DNA of 64,000 bases from Pseudomonas sp. PIC25. GTDB lineage: Bacteria; Pseudomonadota; Gammaproteobacteria; Pseudomonadales; Pseudomonadaceae. This document shows positions 1 through 11,692 of the stretch, in pieces. Both the position numbers and the translations under genes were made by a program. Under the pieces are notes generated by a model. The model was not told the DNA's origin, ran no database searches, and saw only the letters and a program-made list of their open reading frames with translations. The stretch covers positions 20,895 to 84,894 of the forward strand of contig NZ_MUJY01000118.1 of NCBI RefSeq assembly GCF_002286785.1. The letters run 5' to 3'. Positions within the stretch are counted from its first letter, which is position 1. Each line of letters opens with the position of its first letter.

Positions 1-3025
<3,025 letters not shown>

Positions 3026-3061
3026 GGTGTCTCCCCGGCGTTCATCGTCCTGAGGTGGGTG

Positions 3062-3517
3062 TCATTGCTTGCCCGAATGGCCGAAACCGCCGGCGCCGCG
3101 CAGGCTTTCGTCGAATTCGTCGACCAGCTCGAAATGCGCCTGCACCACCGGTACCAGCACAAGCTGGGCGATGCGTTCGCCAATGGCGATGGTGAAGGCG
3201 TCGTTGCCACGGTTCCAGCAGGACACCATGAGTTCGCCCTGGTAGTCCGAGTCGATCAGGCCAACGAGGTTGCCGAGGACGATGCCGTGCTTATGACCGA
3301 GGCCGGAGCGCGGCAGGATCAGCGCGGCCAGTCCGGGGTCGGCGATATGGATGGACAGCCCGGTTGGGATGAGCACGGTCTGTCCCGGCTCCAGGGTCAG
3401 GTCCTGCTTGAGCATGGCGCGTAGGTCGAGGCCGGCGGAGCCGGGCGTGGCGTACTGTGGCAGCGGGAATTCGCTGCCCAGGCGGGAATCCAGAATCTTG
3501 GCTTGCAGAGCGTGCAT
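3062..3517 (-). CDS. dut: Deoxyuridine 5'-triphosphate nucleotidohydrolase (dUTPase)
   Basis: Hydrolyses dUTP to dUMP and pyrophosphate, keeping uracil out of DNA and feeding thymidylate synthesis. The 151-residue length is normal for trimeric dUTPases. The conserved motifs are visible in order: [10 protein letters not shown] (motif 1), a [11 protein letters not shown] block (motif 2), [11 protein letters not shown] (motif 3, catalytic Asp), a GERIAQLVL block (motif 4) and the C-terminal glycine-rich GGFGHSG (motif 5, closes over the nucleotide). It starts 4 nt after the coaBC stop, so the two are probably translated from one message, as in many gammaproteobacteria. Confidence 0.96.
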   Translation of the reverse strand: MHALQAKILDSRLGSEFPLPQYATPGSAGLDLRAMLKQDLTLEPGQTVLIPTGLSIHIADPGLAALILPRSGLGHKHGIVLGNLVGLIDSDYQGELMVSCWNRGNDAFTIAIGERIAQLVLVPVVQAHFELVDEFDESLRGAGGFGHSGKQ

Positions 3518-3521
3518 GGGG

Positions 3522-4730
3522 TCAGTTCTTGTTCAGGCGGTCGGCGATAAAGGTAATCAGCTGCCGGGCGATCTTGCCTTTGCTGGTCTGGGCGAAACGG
3601 GTTTCCAGCAGCTCGCGGTCGATCACGCTCACGGCGTTCTCCTCGCTGTTGAAGCCGATGGAGGGGTTGGCGACGTCGTTGGCGACGATCAGATCGAGGT
3701 TCTTGTCCTTCAGCTTGCGGGCGGCGTATTCGAGAAGGTTCTCGGTTTCCGCGGCGAAGCCGACGCTGAACGGGCGATCGGGCCGTCTGGCCAGCGTGGC
3801 GAGAATGTCCGGGTTGCGCACCAGCTGCAACAACAAGCCATCACCGCTGGTGGGGTCTTTCTTCAATTTGTGCTGTGCCACTACTTCCGGACGGTAGTCG
3901 GCCACGGCGGCGGCGGCGATCAGCAGGTCGCAGGGCATGGCGGCTTCGCAGGCGGCCAGCATGTCGCGGGCGCTGACCACATCGATGCGGTCGACACGAT
4001 CCGGTGTCGGTAGATGCACCGGCCCGGTGATCAGGGTGACCTTGGCACCGGCTTCGGCGGCGGCTTCGGCCAGGGCGAAGCCCATCTTTCCGGAGCTATG
4101 GTTGGTGATATAGCGCACAGGATCGATATTTTCCTGGGTCGGCCCCGCGGTAATCAGCACGTGGCGCCCGCTCAGCGCTTTACGCTCGAAACAGTCGGCG
4201 GCAAGCTGCGCCAGGTCGTCCGCTTCGAGCATGCGGCCCAGGCCGACGTCCCCGCAGGCCTGGCTGCCCGAGGCTGGCCCGAAAAGACGGAAACCGCGCT
4301 CGGCGAGCAGTTGTGCGTTGGCCTGGGTGGCCGGGTCGCGCCACATCGCCTGGTTCATGGCAGGTGCGAGGGCGACCAGGGCATCGGTGGCCAGCACCAG
4401 GGTGGTCAGCAGGTCGTCGGCGACGCCCTGGGCCAGGCGGGCCATGAGGTCGGCGGTAGCCGGTGCGATCAGCACCAGGTCGGCCCAGCGGGCCAGCTCG
4501 ATATGACCCATGGCGGCTTCGGCGGCCGGGTCGAGGAGGTCCAGGTGGACGGGGTGTCCGGACAGGGCCTGGAGCGTCAGCGGTGTGATGAATTCCCGGC
4601 CCCCTTGGGTCATCACCACGCGGACTTCCGCGCCCTGGTCACGGAGTCGGCGGACCAGTTCTGCGCTCTTGTAGGCGGCAATGCCGCCGCCGACGCCCAG
4701 GACGATGCGTTTCCGATACAGCCGCTGCAT
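3522..4730 (-). CDS. coaBC: Bifunctional phosphopantothenoylcysteine decarboxylase / phosphopantothenate-cysteine ligase
   Basis: Carries out two successive steps of coenzyme A synthesis: CTP-dependent joining of phosphopantothenate to cysteine (CoaB, C-terminal half) and FMN-dependent decarboxylation (CoaC, N-terminal half). The 402-residue protein has the flavoprotein start [15 protein letters not shown], the active-site histidine in [11 protein letters not shown], the PAMNQAMW motif and the proton-donor cysteine in [12 protein letters not shown]. The CoaB half starts near residue 190 with [15 protein letters not shown]. Dual-domain length is standard. The gene heads the leftward coaBC-dut-algC-argB run and faces radC across 138 bp. 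Confidence 0.96.
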   Translation of the reverse strand: MQRLYRKRIVLGVGGGIAAYKSAELVRRLRDQGAEVRVVMTQGGREFITPLTLQALSGHPVHLDLLDPAAEAAMGHIELARWADLVLIAPATADLMARLAQGVADDLLTTLVLATDALVALAPAMNQAMWRDPATQANAQLLAERGFRLFGPASGSQACGDVGLGRMLEADDLAQLAADCFERKALSGRHVLITAGPTQENIDPVRYITNHSSGKMGFALAEAAAEAGAKVTLITGPVHLPTPDRVDRIDVVSARDMLAACEAAMPCDLLIAAAAVADYRPEVVAQHKLKKDPTSGDGLLLQLVRNPDILATLARRPDRPFSVGFAAETENLLEYAARKLKDKNLDLIVANDVANPSIGFNSEENAVSVIDRELLETRFAQTSKGKIARQLITFIADRLNKN

Positions 4731-4868
4731 AGGCCTGCCTTAATCGAGGTGGATGTGACGCGGCGGCGATGACGCCTCCCCAGGCCGATCGCCGCGCAAA
4801 AGAGGGGGCTAAGATAGCACAGCGTCCGTTGCGGAGCAGCGGAGCGGTTTTTCCACAAGGAGGGTGTC

Positions 4869-5543
4869 ATGAGCATTCGCGATTGGCCCGCGGCGGAACG
4901 CCCGCGGGAGAAACTGTTGAACCAGGGCGCGGCGGCCCTCACAGACGCCGAACTTCTCGCCATTTTCCTGCGCACTGGTGTCTCCGGGCAGAGCGCCGTG
5001 GATCTGGCGCGTCATCTGCTCAACGACTTCGGCGGTCTGCGGCAATTGATGGAGGCGGACCTGAAGGGCTTCAGCCGCCACCTCGGCCTGGGGCCGGCCA
5101 AGTTCGCCCAACTACAGGCTGTTCTGGAAATGGCGCGGCGGCACCTGGCGGAGCGCATCCGCCGCGATTCGGCACTGGAAAGTCCGCAGGCGGTGCGCGA
5201 TTACCTCAAGGCGCGTCTGCGTCATGAGCATCATGAAGTGTTTGCGTGCCTGTTCCTCGATGCCAAGCACCGGGTGCTGGCGTTCGAGGTGCTGTTCCAT
5301 GGCACCATCGATGGCGCCTCGGTGTACCCGCGCCAAGTGGTCAAGCGTGCCCTGGCGCACAATGCGGCAGCGCTGATCCTCACGCACAATCACCCTTCAG
5401 GCGTCGCCGAGCCCAGCCAGGCCGACCGTCACCTGACGCAGCGCCTGAAAGAGGCGTTGGCCTTGATCGATGTGCGGGTACTGGACCATTTCATCGTCGG
5501 CGACGGCGAGCCATTGTCTCTGGCCGAGCACGGCTGGCTCTAG
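4869..5543 (+). CDS. radC: RadC family JAB/MPN-domain protein
   Basis: A conserved protein of 224 residues with an N-terminal UPF0758 helical (HhH-like) region and a C-terminal JAMM metallopeptidase-type domain. The metal-binding signature [14 protein letters not shown] is intact near residue 175. Despite the name, a DNA-repair role for this family is not established; some relatives are tied to natural competence or mobile elements. The ATG follows an AAGGAGGG SD. The gene is divergent from coaBC, as in other Pseudomonas genomes, and convergent with the binding-protein gene at 5572. Confidence 0.92.
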   Translation: MSIRDWPAAERPREKLLNQGAAALTDAELLAIFLRTGVSGQSAVDLARHLLNDFGGLRQLMEADLKGFSRHLGLGPAKFAQLQAVLEMARRHLAERIRRDSALESPQAVRDYLKARLRHEHHEVFACLFLDAKHRVLAFEVLFHGTIDGASVYPRQVVKRALAHNAAALILTHNHPSGVAEPSQADRHLTQRLKEALALIDVRVLDHFIVGDGEPLSLAEHGWL

Positions 5544-5549
5544 GGCGAG

Positions 5550-5567
5550 GCCGGGCTGATGCCCGGC
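5550..5567. terminator. Short hairpin between convergent genes
   Basis: A perfect 7-bp stem (GCCGGGC / GCCCGGC) with a TGAT loop lies between the radC stop and the stop of the leftward binding-protein gene. No T tract follows on either strand, so it is at best a weak intrinsic terminator serving both directions. Confidence 0.4.
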
Positions 5568-5571
5568 AGCT

Positions 5572-7155
5572 TCAGCGGCCCAGGCTGACTCTGGAGAAAT
5601 CCTGCCGGCCGAACGGGTTGACCTTGTAACCACTCACCCCGGCCCGCAGCAGCACGCTGGCGGTGGGGTGTGCCAATGGCAACCAGAGCGCCTGCTCCTG
5701 AATGATCCGCTGGGCCTGTTCGTAGCGTTGGGAGCGATCGGTCTGGTTGCTGAGGCGCTTGCCTTCGGTGATCAGATTGTCCAGCGCCTTGTCGCAATAG
5801 CGGGCGAAGTTGAGTCCGGACTCCACCGAGGCGCAGGAAAACTGCGGCGTGAGAAAGTTGTCCGGGTCGCCGTTATCGCCGGCCCAGCCCATGAACAGCA
5901 GATCGTGCTCGCCGGCCTTGGCCCGGCGGATAAGCTCGCCCCATTCGATCACGCGGATCTCCGCCTGGATGCCGATCTTGGCCAGGTCTGCCTGCAGCAG
6001 TTGCGCGCCCAGGCTGGGGTTGGGGTTGAGCAGGCTGCCCGAAGGACGCGTCCAGAGGGTGGTCTTGAAGCCATCCTTGAGGCCGGCTTCGGCCAGCAGG
6101 GCACGCGCCTTGGCCTGGTCCTGCGGATAACCGGGCAGCGAGCGGGCATAGCTCCAGGTGTTCGGCGGGTAGGGGCCATTTGCTGGTACGGCGCTGCCTT
6201 CGAAGACCGCCTTGAGGTAGTTGGCCTTGTCGAAGGCAAGGTTGATTGCCTGGCGTACCGCTGGTTTGTCCAGCGGCGGATGCTGAGTATTGATGGCGAC
6301 GAACGCTGTCATGAAGGCCGGTGTCTCGATGACCTGCAAGGCGGCATCGCCGCGGGCGCTGGCGACATCCTGCGGCTTGGGTGATAGCGCGACCTGGCAT
6401 TCGCCGCGGCGCAGCTTCTGCAGGCGCACGTTGGCGTCGGGCGTGATGGCGTAGATCAGGTCGTCCACCTGGGGCTTGCCGCCGAAGTAGGCGTCGTTGG
6501 CCTGGTAGCGGACCACGGCATCCTTCTGGAAGCGGCGGAATACGAACGGTCCGCTGCCGATCGGCTGGGCGTTGAGTTTTTCCGGCGTTCCGACGGCCAT
6601 CAATCGGGCAGCGTATTCGGCGGAATAAATAGAAGCGAAACCCATGCTCAACGTAGCGAGGAAGGTGGCATCCGGGTGGCGTAGGGTGATGCGTACGTGA
6701 TGCGGATCGGGGGCTTCGATCTTGTCGATCAAGGTGGGCCACTGCATCGACTGGGCGTGGGGATAACCGGTCTTGGCGACTTTGTGCCAGGGATGCTGTG
6801 GATCGAGCATGCGCTGGAAGCTGAACAGCACGTCTTCGGCATTCAGCTCGCGGCTGGGGCTGAAGGCATCGGTCGTGTGGAACTTCACGTCCTGGCGCAA
6901 CTGGAAATCGTAAACCAGGCCGTCGGCGGAAACCGACCACTCCTGCGCGAGGCTCGGTACCAGCTCGCCGCGCCCGGCATCGAATTCCACCAGGCGATTC
7001 ATCAGTACGTCGGCGGAGGCGTTGGTCGTGGTCAGCGAGTTGTACTGGACCACGTCGAAGCCTTCGGGACTGGCTTCGGTGCACACCGTCAGGCTGGCGG
7101 CATGGCTATATAAGGAAAGGGGAGCAAGCAGCAGGGCGAGGGCGGCAAGTCGCAT
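5572..7155 (-). CDS. Periplasmic solute-binding protein, family 5 (dipeptide/oligopeptide type)
   Basis: Predicted substrate-binding component of a peptide-type ABC importer. The start was set at the ATG at 7155, which has AGGAG upstream and opens a 527-residue protein with a clear Sec signal peptide (MRLAALALLLAPLSLYSHAA). An open frame extends further upstream but lacks signal-peptide character. The mature part shows the family 5 pattern: VCTEASPEGFDVVQYNS near the N terminus, the ELVPSLAQEWSVS block, and repeated pairs of binding-lobe strands; the length fits DppA-like proteins. It sits alone with no permease or ATPase genes nearby, so it probably shares a transporter encoded elsewhere. 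Ligand not predictable from sequence. Confidence 0.9.
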   Translation of the reverse strand: MRLAALALLLAPLSLYSHAASLTVCTEASPEGFDVVQYNSLTTTNASADVLMNRLVEFDAGRGELVPSLAQEWSVSADGLVYDFQLRQDVKFHTTDAFSPSRELNAEDVLFSFQRMLDPQHPWHKVAKTGYPHAQSMQWPTLIDKIEAPDPHHVRITLRHPDATFLATLSMGFASIYSAEYAARLMAVGTPEKLNAQPIGSGPFVFRRFQKDAVVRYQANDAYFGGKPQVDDLIYAITPDANVRLQKLRRGECQVALSPKPQDVASARGDAALQVIETPAFMTAFVAINTQHPPLDKPAVRQAINLAFDKANYLKAVFEGSAVPANGPYPPNTWSYARSLPGYPQDQAKARALLAEAGLKDGFKTTLWTRPSGSLLNPNPSLGAQLLQADLAKIGIQAEIRVIEWGELIRRAKAGEHDLLFMGWAGDNGDPDNFLTPQFSCASVESGLNFARYCDKALDNLITEGKRLSNQTDRSQRYEQAQRIIQEQALWLPLAHPTASVLLRAGVSGYKVNPFGRQDFSRVSLGR

Positions 7156-7357
7156 GACGGACTCCTGGCGTGACGATGGGATGCCCATCCGAGGACTGGG
7201 CGAGTCATGCAAGACCGTTGGCGGCCTTGAGTGGGTTACCCTAGTCCACTGCGTGGCGTTGGACAACGACAAGAAGGCGACGAGTGGTCGTTCTGCCAAC
7301 AAGCGCGCAGGCGCTGCGGGCGCGGGGGCACGGGCTGTGGGTAACTCGCTCCGACCC

Positions 7358-7386
7358 TTGCTGCTCAAGGGGCTTTCTGATATAAA
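7358..7386 (+). promoter_or_regulatory. Candidate sigma-70 promoter for rpmB-rpmG
   Basis: A TTGCTG -35 box (7358-7363) and a TATAAA -10 box (7381-7386) are separated by exactly 17 bp. They lie about 150 bp before rpmB within a 378-bp gene-free interval (7156-7533). This is the best promoter-like match in the interval. It implies a long 5' leader for the ribosomal protein message. Confidence 0.6.
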
Positions 7387-7490
7387 GCAGCGCTCTTTTC
7401 TAGGGGCCCGGTTCCAGCGTCGATGGATGTGGCCGGTAAGACCCCGAAGAAACGCGGCGCAGAGCGCCAAATGACTGAGAGTTCAAGCGG

Positions 7491-7509
7491 CCAACCCATG
7501 CCGGGTTGG
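7491..7509 (+). other. Stem-loop in the rpmB leader
   Basis: A perfect 7-bp inverted repeat (CCAACCC / GGGTTGG, loop ATGCC) ends 24 nt before the rpmB start codon. Leaders of ribosomal protein messages often hold autoregulatory structures; here that is only an inference. The rest of 7156-7490 contains the promoter above and nothing else I could assign. Confidence 0.35.
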
Positions 7510-7533
7510 GCATGTGGTTTAGAGGGCTGAGGC

Positions 7534-7770
7534 ATGTCGAGAGTCTGTCAAGTGACCGGTAAGGGTCCGGTTACCGGGAACAACATTTCCCACGCGAACA
7601 ACAAAACCCGTCGTCGTTTCCTGCCGAACCTGCAGCATCATCGCTTCTGGGTCGAGTCCGAGAAGCGCTTCGTGCGTCTGCGCGTTTCCGCCAAGGGCAT
7701 GCGCGTGATCGACAAGCGCGGCATCGATGTAGTGCTGGCCGAGCTGCGTGCTCGCGGCGAAAAGGTTTAA
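7534..7770 (+). CDS. rpmB: 50S ribosomal protein L28
   Basis: L28, a structural protein of the large ribosomal subunit, 78 residues. It begins [10 protein letters not shown] and contains the conserved [13 protein letters not shown] stretch and the [17 protein letters not shown] block. Only one cysteine is present in the N-terminal region, so this is the zinc-free (C-minus) form. rpmG follows after 10 nt with its own SD, forming the usual two-gene operon. Confidence 0.98.
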   Translation: MSRVCQVTGKGPVTGNNISHANNKTRRRFLPNLQHHRFWVESEKRFVRLRVSAKGMRVIDKRGIDVVLAELRARGEKV

Positions 7771-7780
7771 GGAGCTAATC

Positions 7781-7936
7781 ATGCGTGAACTGATCCGTTT
7801 GGTGTCCAGCGCCGGTACCGGCCACTTCTACACCACCGACAAGAACAAGCGCACCACGCCCGACAAGATCGAGATCAAGAAATTCGATCCGGTCGTGCGC
7901 AAGCACGTGATGTACAAGGAAGCCAAGATCAAGTAA
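7781..7936 (+). CDS. rpmG: 50S ribosomal protein L33
   Basis: L33 of the large subunit, 51 residues. The ATG at 7781 follows TAAGGAG, overlapping the rpmB stop region. A longer frame from 7748 would run into rpmB and is rejected. The sequence starts [19 protein letters not shown] and ends MYKEAKIK; the cysteine pairs of the zinc-binding paralogue are absent. Followed immediately by a strong terminator. Confidence 0.98.
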   Translation: MRELIRLVSSAGTGHFYTTDKNKRTTPDKIEIKKFDPVVRKHVMYKEAKIK

Positions 7937-7956
7937 TTGATCCTGTTTCCGCGAAG

Positions 7957-7981
7957 AAGCCCGCCCCATGGCGGGCTTTTT
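7957..7981 (+). terminator. Rho-independent terminator of rpmB-rpmG
   Basis: A 9-bp perfect stem AAGCCCGCC / GGCGGGCTT with a CCAT loop is followed by a T run. It starts 21 nt after the rpmG stop. Confidence 0.9.
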
Positions 7982-8005
7982 CATGGGCGCAGGAAAGGCT
8001 CGCGC

Positions 8006-8030
8006 ATAAAAAAGCCCGCGGGACGCGGGC
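8006..8030 (-). terminator. Rho-independent terminator of the leftward cupin gene
   Basis: Read leftward: stem GCCCGCG / CGCGGGC (loop TCC) followed by six T residues. It lies about 30 nt beyond the stop of the gene at 8062-8427, back to back with the rpmG terminator. Confidence 0.9.
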
Positions 8031-8061
8031 CAAGAGGGTGACACACAGGGAGAAAAAACGA

Positions 8062-8427
8062 TCAGTCCGGCTTCTGCTCGAAGATCACATAGACCTTGCG
8101 GCAGGGTTCCAGCACCTCCCAGGTACCGCTGAAGCCGGCCGGGATGACGAAGCGATCGCCGGCGCGTACGGTTTTGGCGGCACCCGTGGCGTCGCGTATC
8201 ACCGAAACGCCCTGGAGGATTTCACAGTACTCATGCTCGGTGTAGGCGACTGTCCAGCGGCCGACCGCCCCTTCCCAGATTCCGACGTTGAACTGGTCGC
8301 AAGGGCTGGCGTAATGGTTGCGCACGCTTTGCTCGGGATCGCCGGCGAGGATTTTTTCCGTGGCGGGGCGGTAGTGCTCGGCGGCCGTGGTGGCCTGGGC
8401 GAGGTCGATCAGGGTGTCGATGCTCAT
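8062..8427 (-). CDS. Small single-domain cupin protein (cupin_3 type)
   Basis: A 121-residue cytoplasmic cupin. The double-stranded beta-helix core is seen around WTVAYTEHEYCEILQG (first cupin motif) and VRAGDRFVIPAGFSGTWEV (second). Such proteins occur beside amine-catabolism genes, but the reaction or ligand is not known. It is the second gene of a two-gene leftward unit: its ATG comes 9 nt after the transaminase stop, in a TGA-GAAACGCTC-ATG junction suggesting coupled translation. The same pair stands beside kauB in P. aeruginosa. Confidence 0.85.
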   Translation of the reverse strand: MSIDTLIDLAQATTAAEHYRPATEKILAGDPEQSVRNHYASPCDQFNVGIWEGAVGRWTVAYTEHEYCEILQGVSVIRDATGAAKTVRAGDRFVIPAGFSGTWEVLEPCRKVYVIFEQKPD

Positions 8428-8436
8428 GAGCGTTTC

Positions 8437-9759
8437 TCAGGCAGCCTTGCGAATGGCGTCGGCAAGTGTTTCGACCATGCTGTCGATCTGCACCTTCTCG
8501 ACGATCAAAGGTGGCGACATGGCCAGGGTATCGCCGGTTACGCGCACCATCAGGTCATTCCAGAAGCAGTCTTCGAAGACCCGGTAGCCGCGCTTGCCGA
8601 TGACCTCGCCGCTGGGCGCGAGTTGCACGCCGCCGACCAGCCCGACGGCGCGGATGTCGATGACGTTGGGCAGGCCCTTGAGGCTGTGCAGGGCATCGCT
8701 CCAGTACGATTCCAAGTCGATCGCCTGGCGGAACAGACCGTCGCGTTGATAAATGTCCAGGGTTGCCAGGGCGGCGGCGCACGCCACCGGATGGCCGCTG
8801 TAGGTGTAGCCATGGAAGAACTCGATACCGTCCGGCCCTTGCATGAAGGCATCGTGGATGCGCTCGTCGACGAACACCGCCCCCATGGGAATGGCGCCAT
8901 TGGTCAGGCCCTTGGCGCAGGTGAGAATGTCCGGCGTGACGCCCCAGCGTTGCGCGGCGAAAGCCTCGCCGACCCGACCGAAACCGGTGATCACTTCATC
9001 GAAGATCAGCAGGATGCCGTGCTTGGCGGTGATCTCCCGCAGTCGCTGCAGGTAGCCCTTCGGCGGCAGGATGACCCCGGCCGACCCGGCCATTGGCTCG
9101 ACGATGACGGCTGCGATGTTCTCGGCGCCATGCAGGGTGACCAGCCGCTCCAGCTCGTCGGCCTTCTCCGCGCCGAATTCCGGTAGGCCCCGGCTGAAGG
9201 CATTGCGCGGGATATCCAGGGTATGCGGCAGGTGATCCACGCCGGGGAGTTGCAGCGGGAAGGCCCGGCGGTTGTTGACCATGCCGCCGACCGACAACCC
9301 GCCGAAGCCGACACCGTGATAACCCAGCTCGCGACCGATCAGGCGGGTACGGGTGCCCTGGCCGATGGCGCGCTGGTAGGCGAGGGCGATCTTCAGCGCG
9401 GTATCCGCGGATTCCGAACCGGAGTTGGTGAAGAACAGTTTGTTCAGGCCTTTCGGCGCGATCTCGGCGAGCCGTTCGGCCAGCTCGAAGGGGAGCGGGT
9501 GACCCATCTGGAACGTGGGGGCGAAATCCAGCCGGGCGACTTGCCGGCTGACCGCTTCGCTGATTTCCCGGCGACCATGACCGGCGTTACAGCACCAGAG
9601 ACCGGCGGTACCGTCCAGGATTTGCCGGCCATCGCTGGCGGTGAAGTACATGCCTTCGGCACTCTCCAGCAGGCGCGGTCTGGCCTTGAATTGGCGATTG
9701 GCCGTGAAGGGCATCCAGAAATCGTCGAGATTGTGGTTTTTTCTGTTCATCGCCGGCAC
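8437..9759 (-). CDS. Class III omega-amino acid:pyruvate aminotransferase
   Basis: PLP enzyme of the class III aminotransferase family, closest by pattern to beta-alanine/omega-amino acid:pyruvate transaminases. It likely transfers the terminal amino group of beta-alanine, GABA or a polyamine to pyruvate. It spans 440 residues from a GTG at 9759; an ATG three codons on (9750) is an equally possible start, and neither has a strong SD. Visible landmarks are NSGSESADTALK (cofactor phosphate), IFDEVITGFGR (Asp254 on the pyridine nitrogen), CAKGLTNG (Lys283 Schiff base) and FFHGYTYSGHPVACAAA. It is divergent from the kauB-type dehydrogenase, so the aldehyde it makes is a plausible substrate for that enzyme. 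Confidence 0.88.
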   Translation of the reverse strand: MPAMNRKNHNLDDFWMPFTANRQFKARPRLLESAEGMYFTASDGRQILDGTAGLWCCNAGHGRREISEAVSRQVARLDFAPTFQMGHPLPFELAERLAEIAPKGLNKLFFTNSGSESADTALKIALAYQRAIGQGTRTRLIGRELGYHGVGFGGLSVGGMVNNRRAFPLQLPGVDHLPHTLDIPRNAFSRGLPEFGAEKADELERLVTLHGAENIAAVIVEPMAGSAGVILPPKGYLQRLREITAKHGILLIFDEVITGFGRVGEAFAAQRWGVTPDILTCAKGLTNGAIPMGAVFVDERIHDAFMQGPDGIEFFHGYTYSGHPVACAAALATLDIYQRDGLFRQAIDLESYWSDALHSLKGLPNVIDIRAVGLVGGVQLAPSGEVIGKRGYRVFEDCFWNDLMVRVTGDTLAMSPPLIVEKVQIDSMVETLADAIRKAA

Positions 9760-9816
9760 GTCTGTTGTTCTGATTGTTATCGCCCAAAGGCCAACAGGGC
9801 GGATGGATGGAGTCTA

Positions 9817-9943
9817 TGTTTGATAAAACGAACAAGGCAAGGGCTTTCTGTTTGGCTTTGTCAAAAATATTGAAATGCCTTGCACGCTGGTTTAGGGTTG
9901 CTCACAGTCTGGGGTAGCCCCTGGCCTTGCAGAATTTTTGACA
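9817..9943. promoter_or_regulatory. Paired inverted sites in the divergent transaminase/aldehyde dehydrogenase promoter region
   Basis: The 232-bp gap between the divergent genes holds a perfect 10-bp inverted pair: TGTCAAAAAT at 9859-9868 and ATTTTTGACA at 9934-9943, 65 bp apart. An imperfect dyad, TGTTTG-ATAAAA-CGAACA, lies at 9817-9834. This fits binding of a dimeric regulator to both promoters. The PauR-like protein encoded at 22268 is a candidate by function only; I did not match a known operator. Confidence 0.45.
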
Positions 9944-9991
9944 GCGTAGCCCGACGTCGGCTGCGCGTTTCGACAATAAGAGGATGCTCGA

Positions 9992-11485
9992 ATGACTACC
10001 CTGACCCGCGCCGACTGGGAACAGCGTGCCCAGAGCCTGTCGATCGAAGGCCGCGCCTTCATTCATGGCGAATACACGGGCGCCGCTTCCGGCGAGACGT
10101 TCGATTGCATCAGCCCGGTCGACGGCCGTTTGCTCGGTCGTGTGGCGAGCTGCGATGCGGCCGATGCCGACCGTGCGGTGAGCGATGCACGGGCCGTCTT
10201 CGAGTCCGGCGTGTGGTCGCGCCTGGCACCGGTCAAGCGCAAGGAGAGGATGATCCGCTTCGCCGACCTGCTGGATGCCCATGCCGAGGAGCTGGCCCTG
10301 CTGGAAACCCTGGACATGGGCAAGCCGATCGGCGATTCGCTGAATATCGACGTGCCCGCCGCATCCCGTGCCATTCGCTGGAGCGGCGAGGCGATCGACA
10401 AGATCTACGACGAAGTGGCCGCTACCCCGCACAACGAGCTGGGCCTGGTGACCCGTGAGCCGGTGGGCGTGGTCGCTGCCATCGTGCCGTGGAACTTCCC
10501 CCTGCTGATGGCCTGCTGGAAACTCGGCCCGGCATTGGCCACCGGTAACTCGGTGGTGCTCAAGCCGTCCGAGAAGTCGCCGCTGACCGCCATCCGCATC
10601 GCCCAGCTGGCCATCGAGGCCGGCATCCCCGCCGGTGTGCTCAACGTGCTGCCGGGTTATGGCCATACCGTGGGCAAGGCACTGGCGCTGCACATGGATG
10701 TCGATACCCTGGTCTTCACCGGTTCGACCCGGATCGCCAAGCAACTGATGATCTACGCCGGCGAATCGAACATGAAGCGGGTCTGGCTCGAGGCGGGCGG
10801 CAAGAGCCCGAACATCGTCTTCGCCGATGCGCCCGATCTCCAGGCGGCCGCCGAAGCTGCGGCAGGTGCCATTGCCTTCAACCAGGGCGAGGTCTGCACC
10901 GCCGGTTCGCGCCTGCTGGTGGAGCGTTCGATCAAGGATCGTTTCGTGCCCATGGTGGTCGAGGCCCTGAAGGCCTGGAAGCCGGGCAATCCGTTGGACC
11001 CGGCCACCAACGTCGGCGCGCTGGTGGATACCCAGCAGTTGAACACCGTGCTCGGCTACATCGAAGCCGGCCATGCCGAAGGCGCCAAGCTGATGACGGG
11101 TGGCAAGCGCGCTCTCGAGGAAACCGGTGGCGTCTATGTCGAGCCGACCCTGTTCGACGGCGTGAGCAACGCGATGAAGATCGCCCGCGAGGAAATCTTC
11201 GGCCCGGTGTTGTCGGTGATCGCCTTCGACTCCGTCGAAGAGGCCGTGCAGATCGCCAACGATACGCCCTATGGCCTGGCCGCGGCCGTCTGGACCAGCA
11301 ACCTGTCCAGGGCTCACCTCGCCGCCAAGGCGTTGCGCGCCGGCAGCGTATGGGTGAATCAGTACGACGGCGGCGACATGACCGCGCCGTTCGGTGGCTT
11401 CAAGCAGTCGGGCAATGGCCGCGATAAGTCGCTGCACGCGTTCGACAAGTACACCGAACTGAAAGCCACCTGGATCAAGCTGTAA
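9992..11485 (+). CDS. kauB: NAD(P)-dependent aldehyde dehydrogenase, KauB/PauC type
   Basis: Oxidises amino-aldehydes such as gamma-guanidinobutyraldehyde or gamma-aminobutyraldehyde formed in arginine and polyamine breakdown (assignment by similarity to P. aeruginosa KauB). The 497-residue length is standard. Seen directly: PWNFPLLMACWK (cofactor entry), FTGSTRIAKQ (Rossmann turn), the general base Glu267 in WLEAGGKSPN and the nucleophile Cys302 in NQGEVCTAGSRL. It is divergent from the transaminase-cupin pair and probably co-regulated with it. Confidence 0.9.
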   Translation: MTTLTRADWEQRAQSLSIEGRAFIHGEYTGAASGETFDCISPVDGRLLGRVASCDAADADRAVSDARAVFESGVWSRLAPVKRKERMIRFADLLDAHAEELALLETLDMGKPIGDSLNIDVPAASRAIRWSGEAIDKIYDEVAATPHNELGLVTREPVGVVAAIVPWNFPLLMACWKLGPALATGNSVVLKPSEKSPLTAIRIAQLAIEAGIPAGVLNVLPGYGHTVGKALALHMDVDTLVFTGSTRIAKQLMIYAGESNMKRVWLEAGGKSPNIVFADAPDLQAAAEAAAGAIAFNQGEVCTAGSRLLVERSIKDRFVPMVVEALKAWKPGNPLDPATNVGALVDTQQLNTVLGYIEAGHAEGAKLMTGGKRALEETGGVYVEPTLFDGVSNAMKIAREEIFGPVLSVIAFDSVEEAVQIANDTPYGLAAAVWTSNLSRAHLAAKALRAGSVWVNQYDGGDMTAPFGGFKQSGNGRDKSLHAFDKYTELKATWIKL

Positions 11486-11572
11486 GCGAAGGCGCGGCGG
11501 AACCCGCAAGGCTCCCCGCGCTCTATCGGTCAGGGCCGCCCGTATCGGGGGCGAGCACCTGATCGGCAAGGT

Positions 11573-11639
11573 CGGCCCTTCGGGCCGGCTCACACGAGCC
11601 ATACCCGCGGCCGGGTTTCCTTTGGGGAACCCGGCCGCG
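11573..11639. other. Two consecutive inverted repeats before the MFS gene
   Basis: Between the dehydrogenase stop (11485) and the MFS start (11693) lie two hairpins: CGGCCC-TTC-GGGCCG (11573-11587), and a long one with arms at 11606-11620 and 11624-11639 pairing over at least 12 bp (CGCGGCCGGGTT). Neither has a T tract. They could terminate the dehydrogenase transcript or act in the leader of the transporter message. Confidence 0.5.
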
Positions 11640-11692
11640 TGCATTTCGCGCCGAGCGATTCGGACGGCTCCGGAGGGAGTGGGAGAAGAGCG

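Noticed and set aside
7422..7529. 35-codon ORF ahead of rpmB starting MDVAGKTPKK
   Set aside because: Poor SD, no known match, and runs straight up to rpmB; could be a leader peptide but the evidence is too thin to list as a gene.
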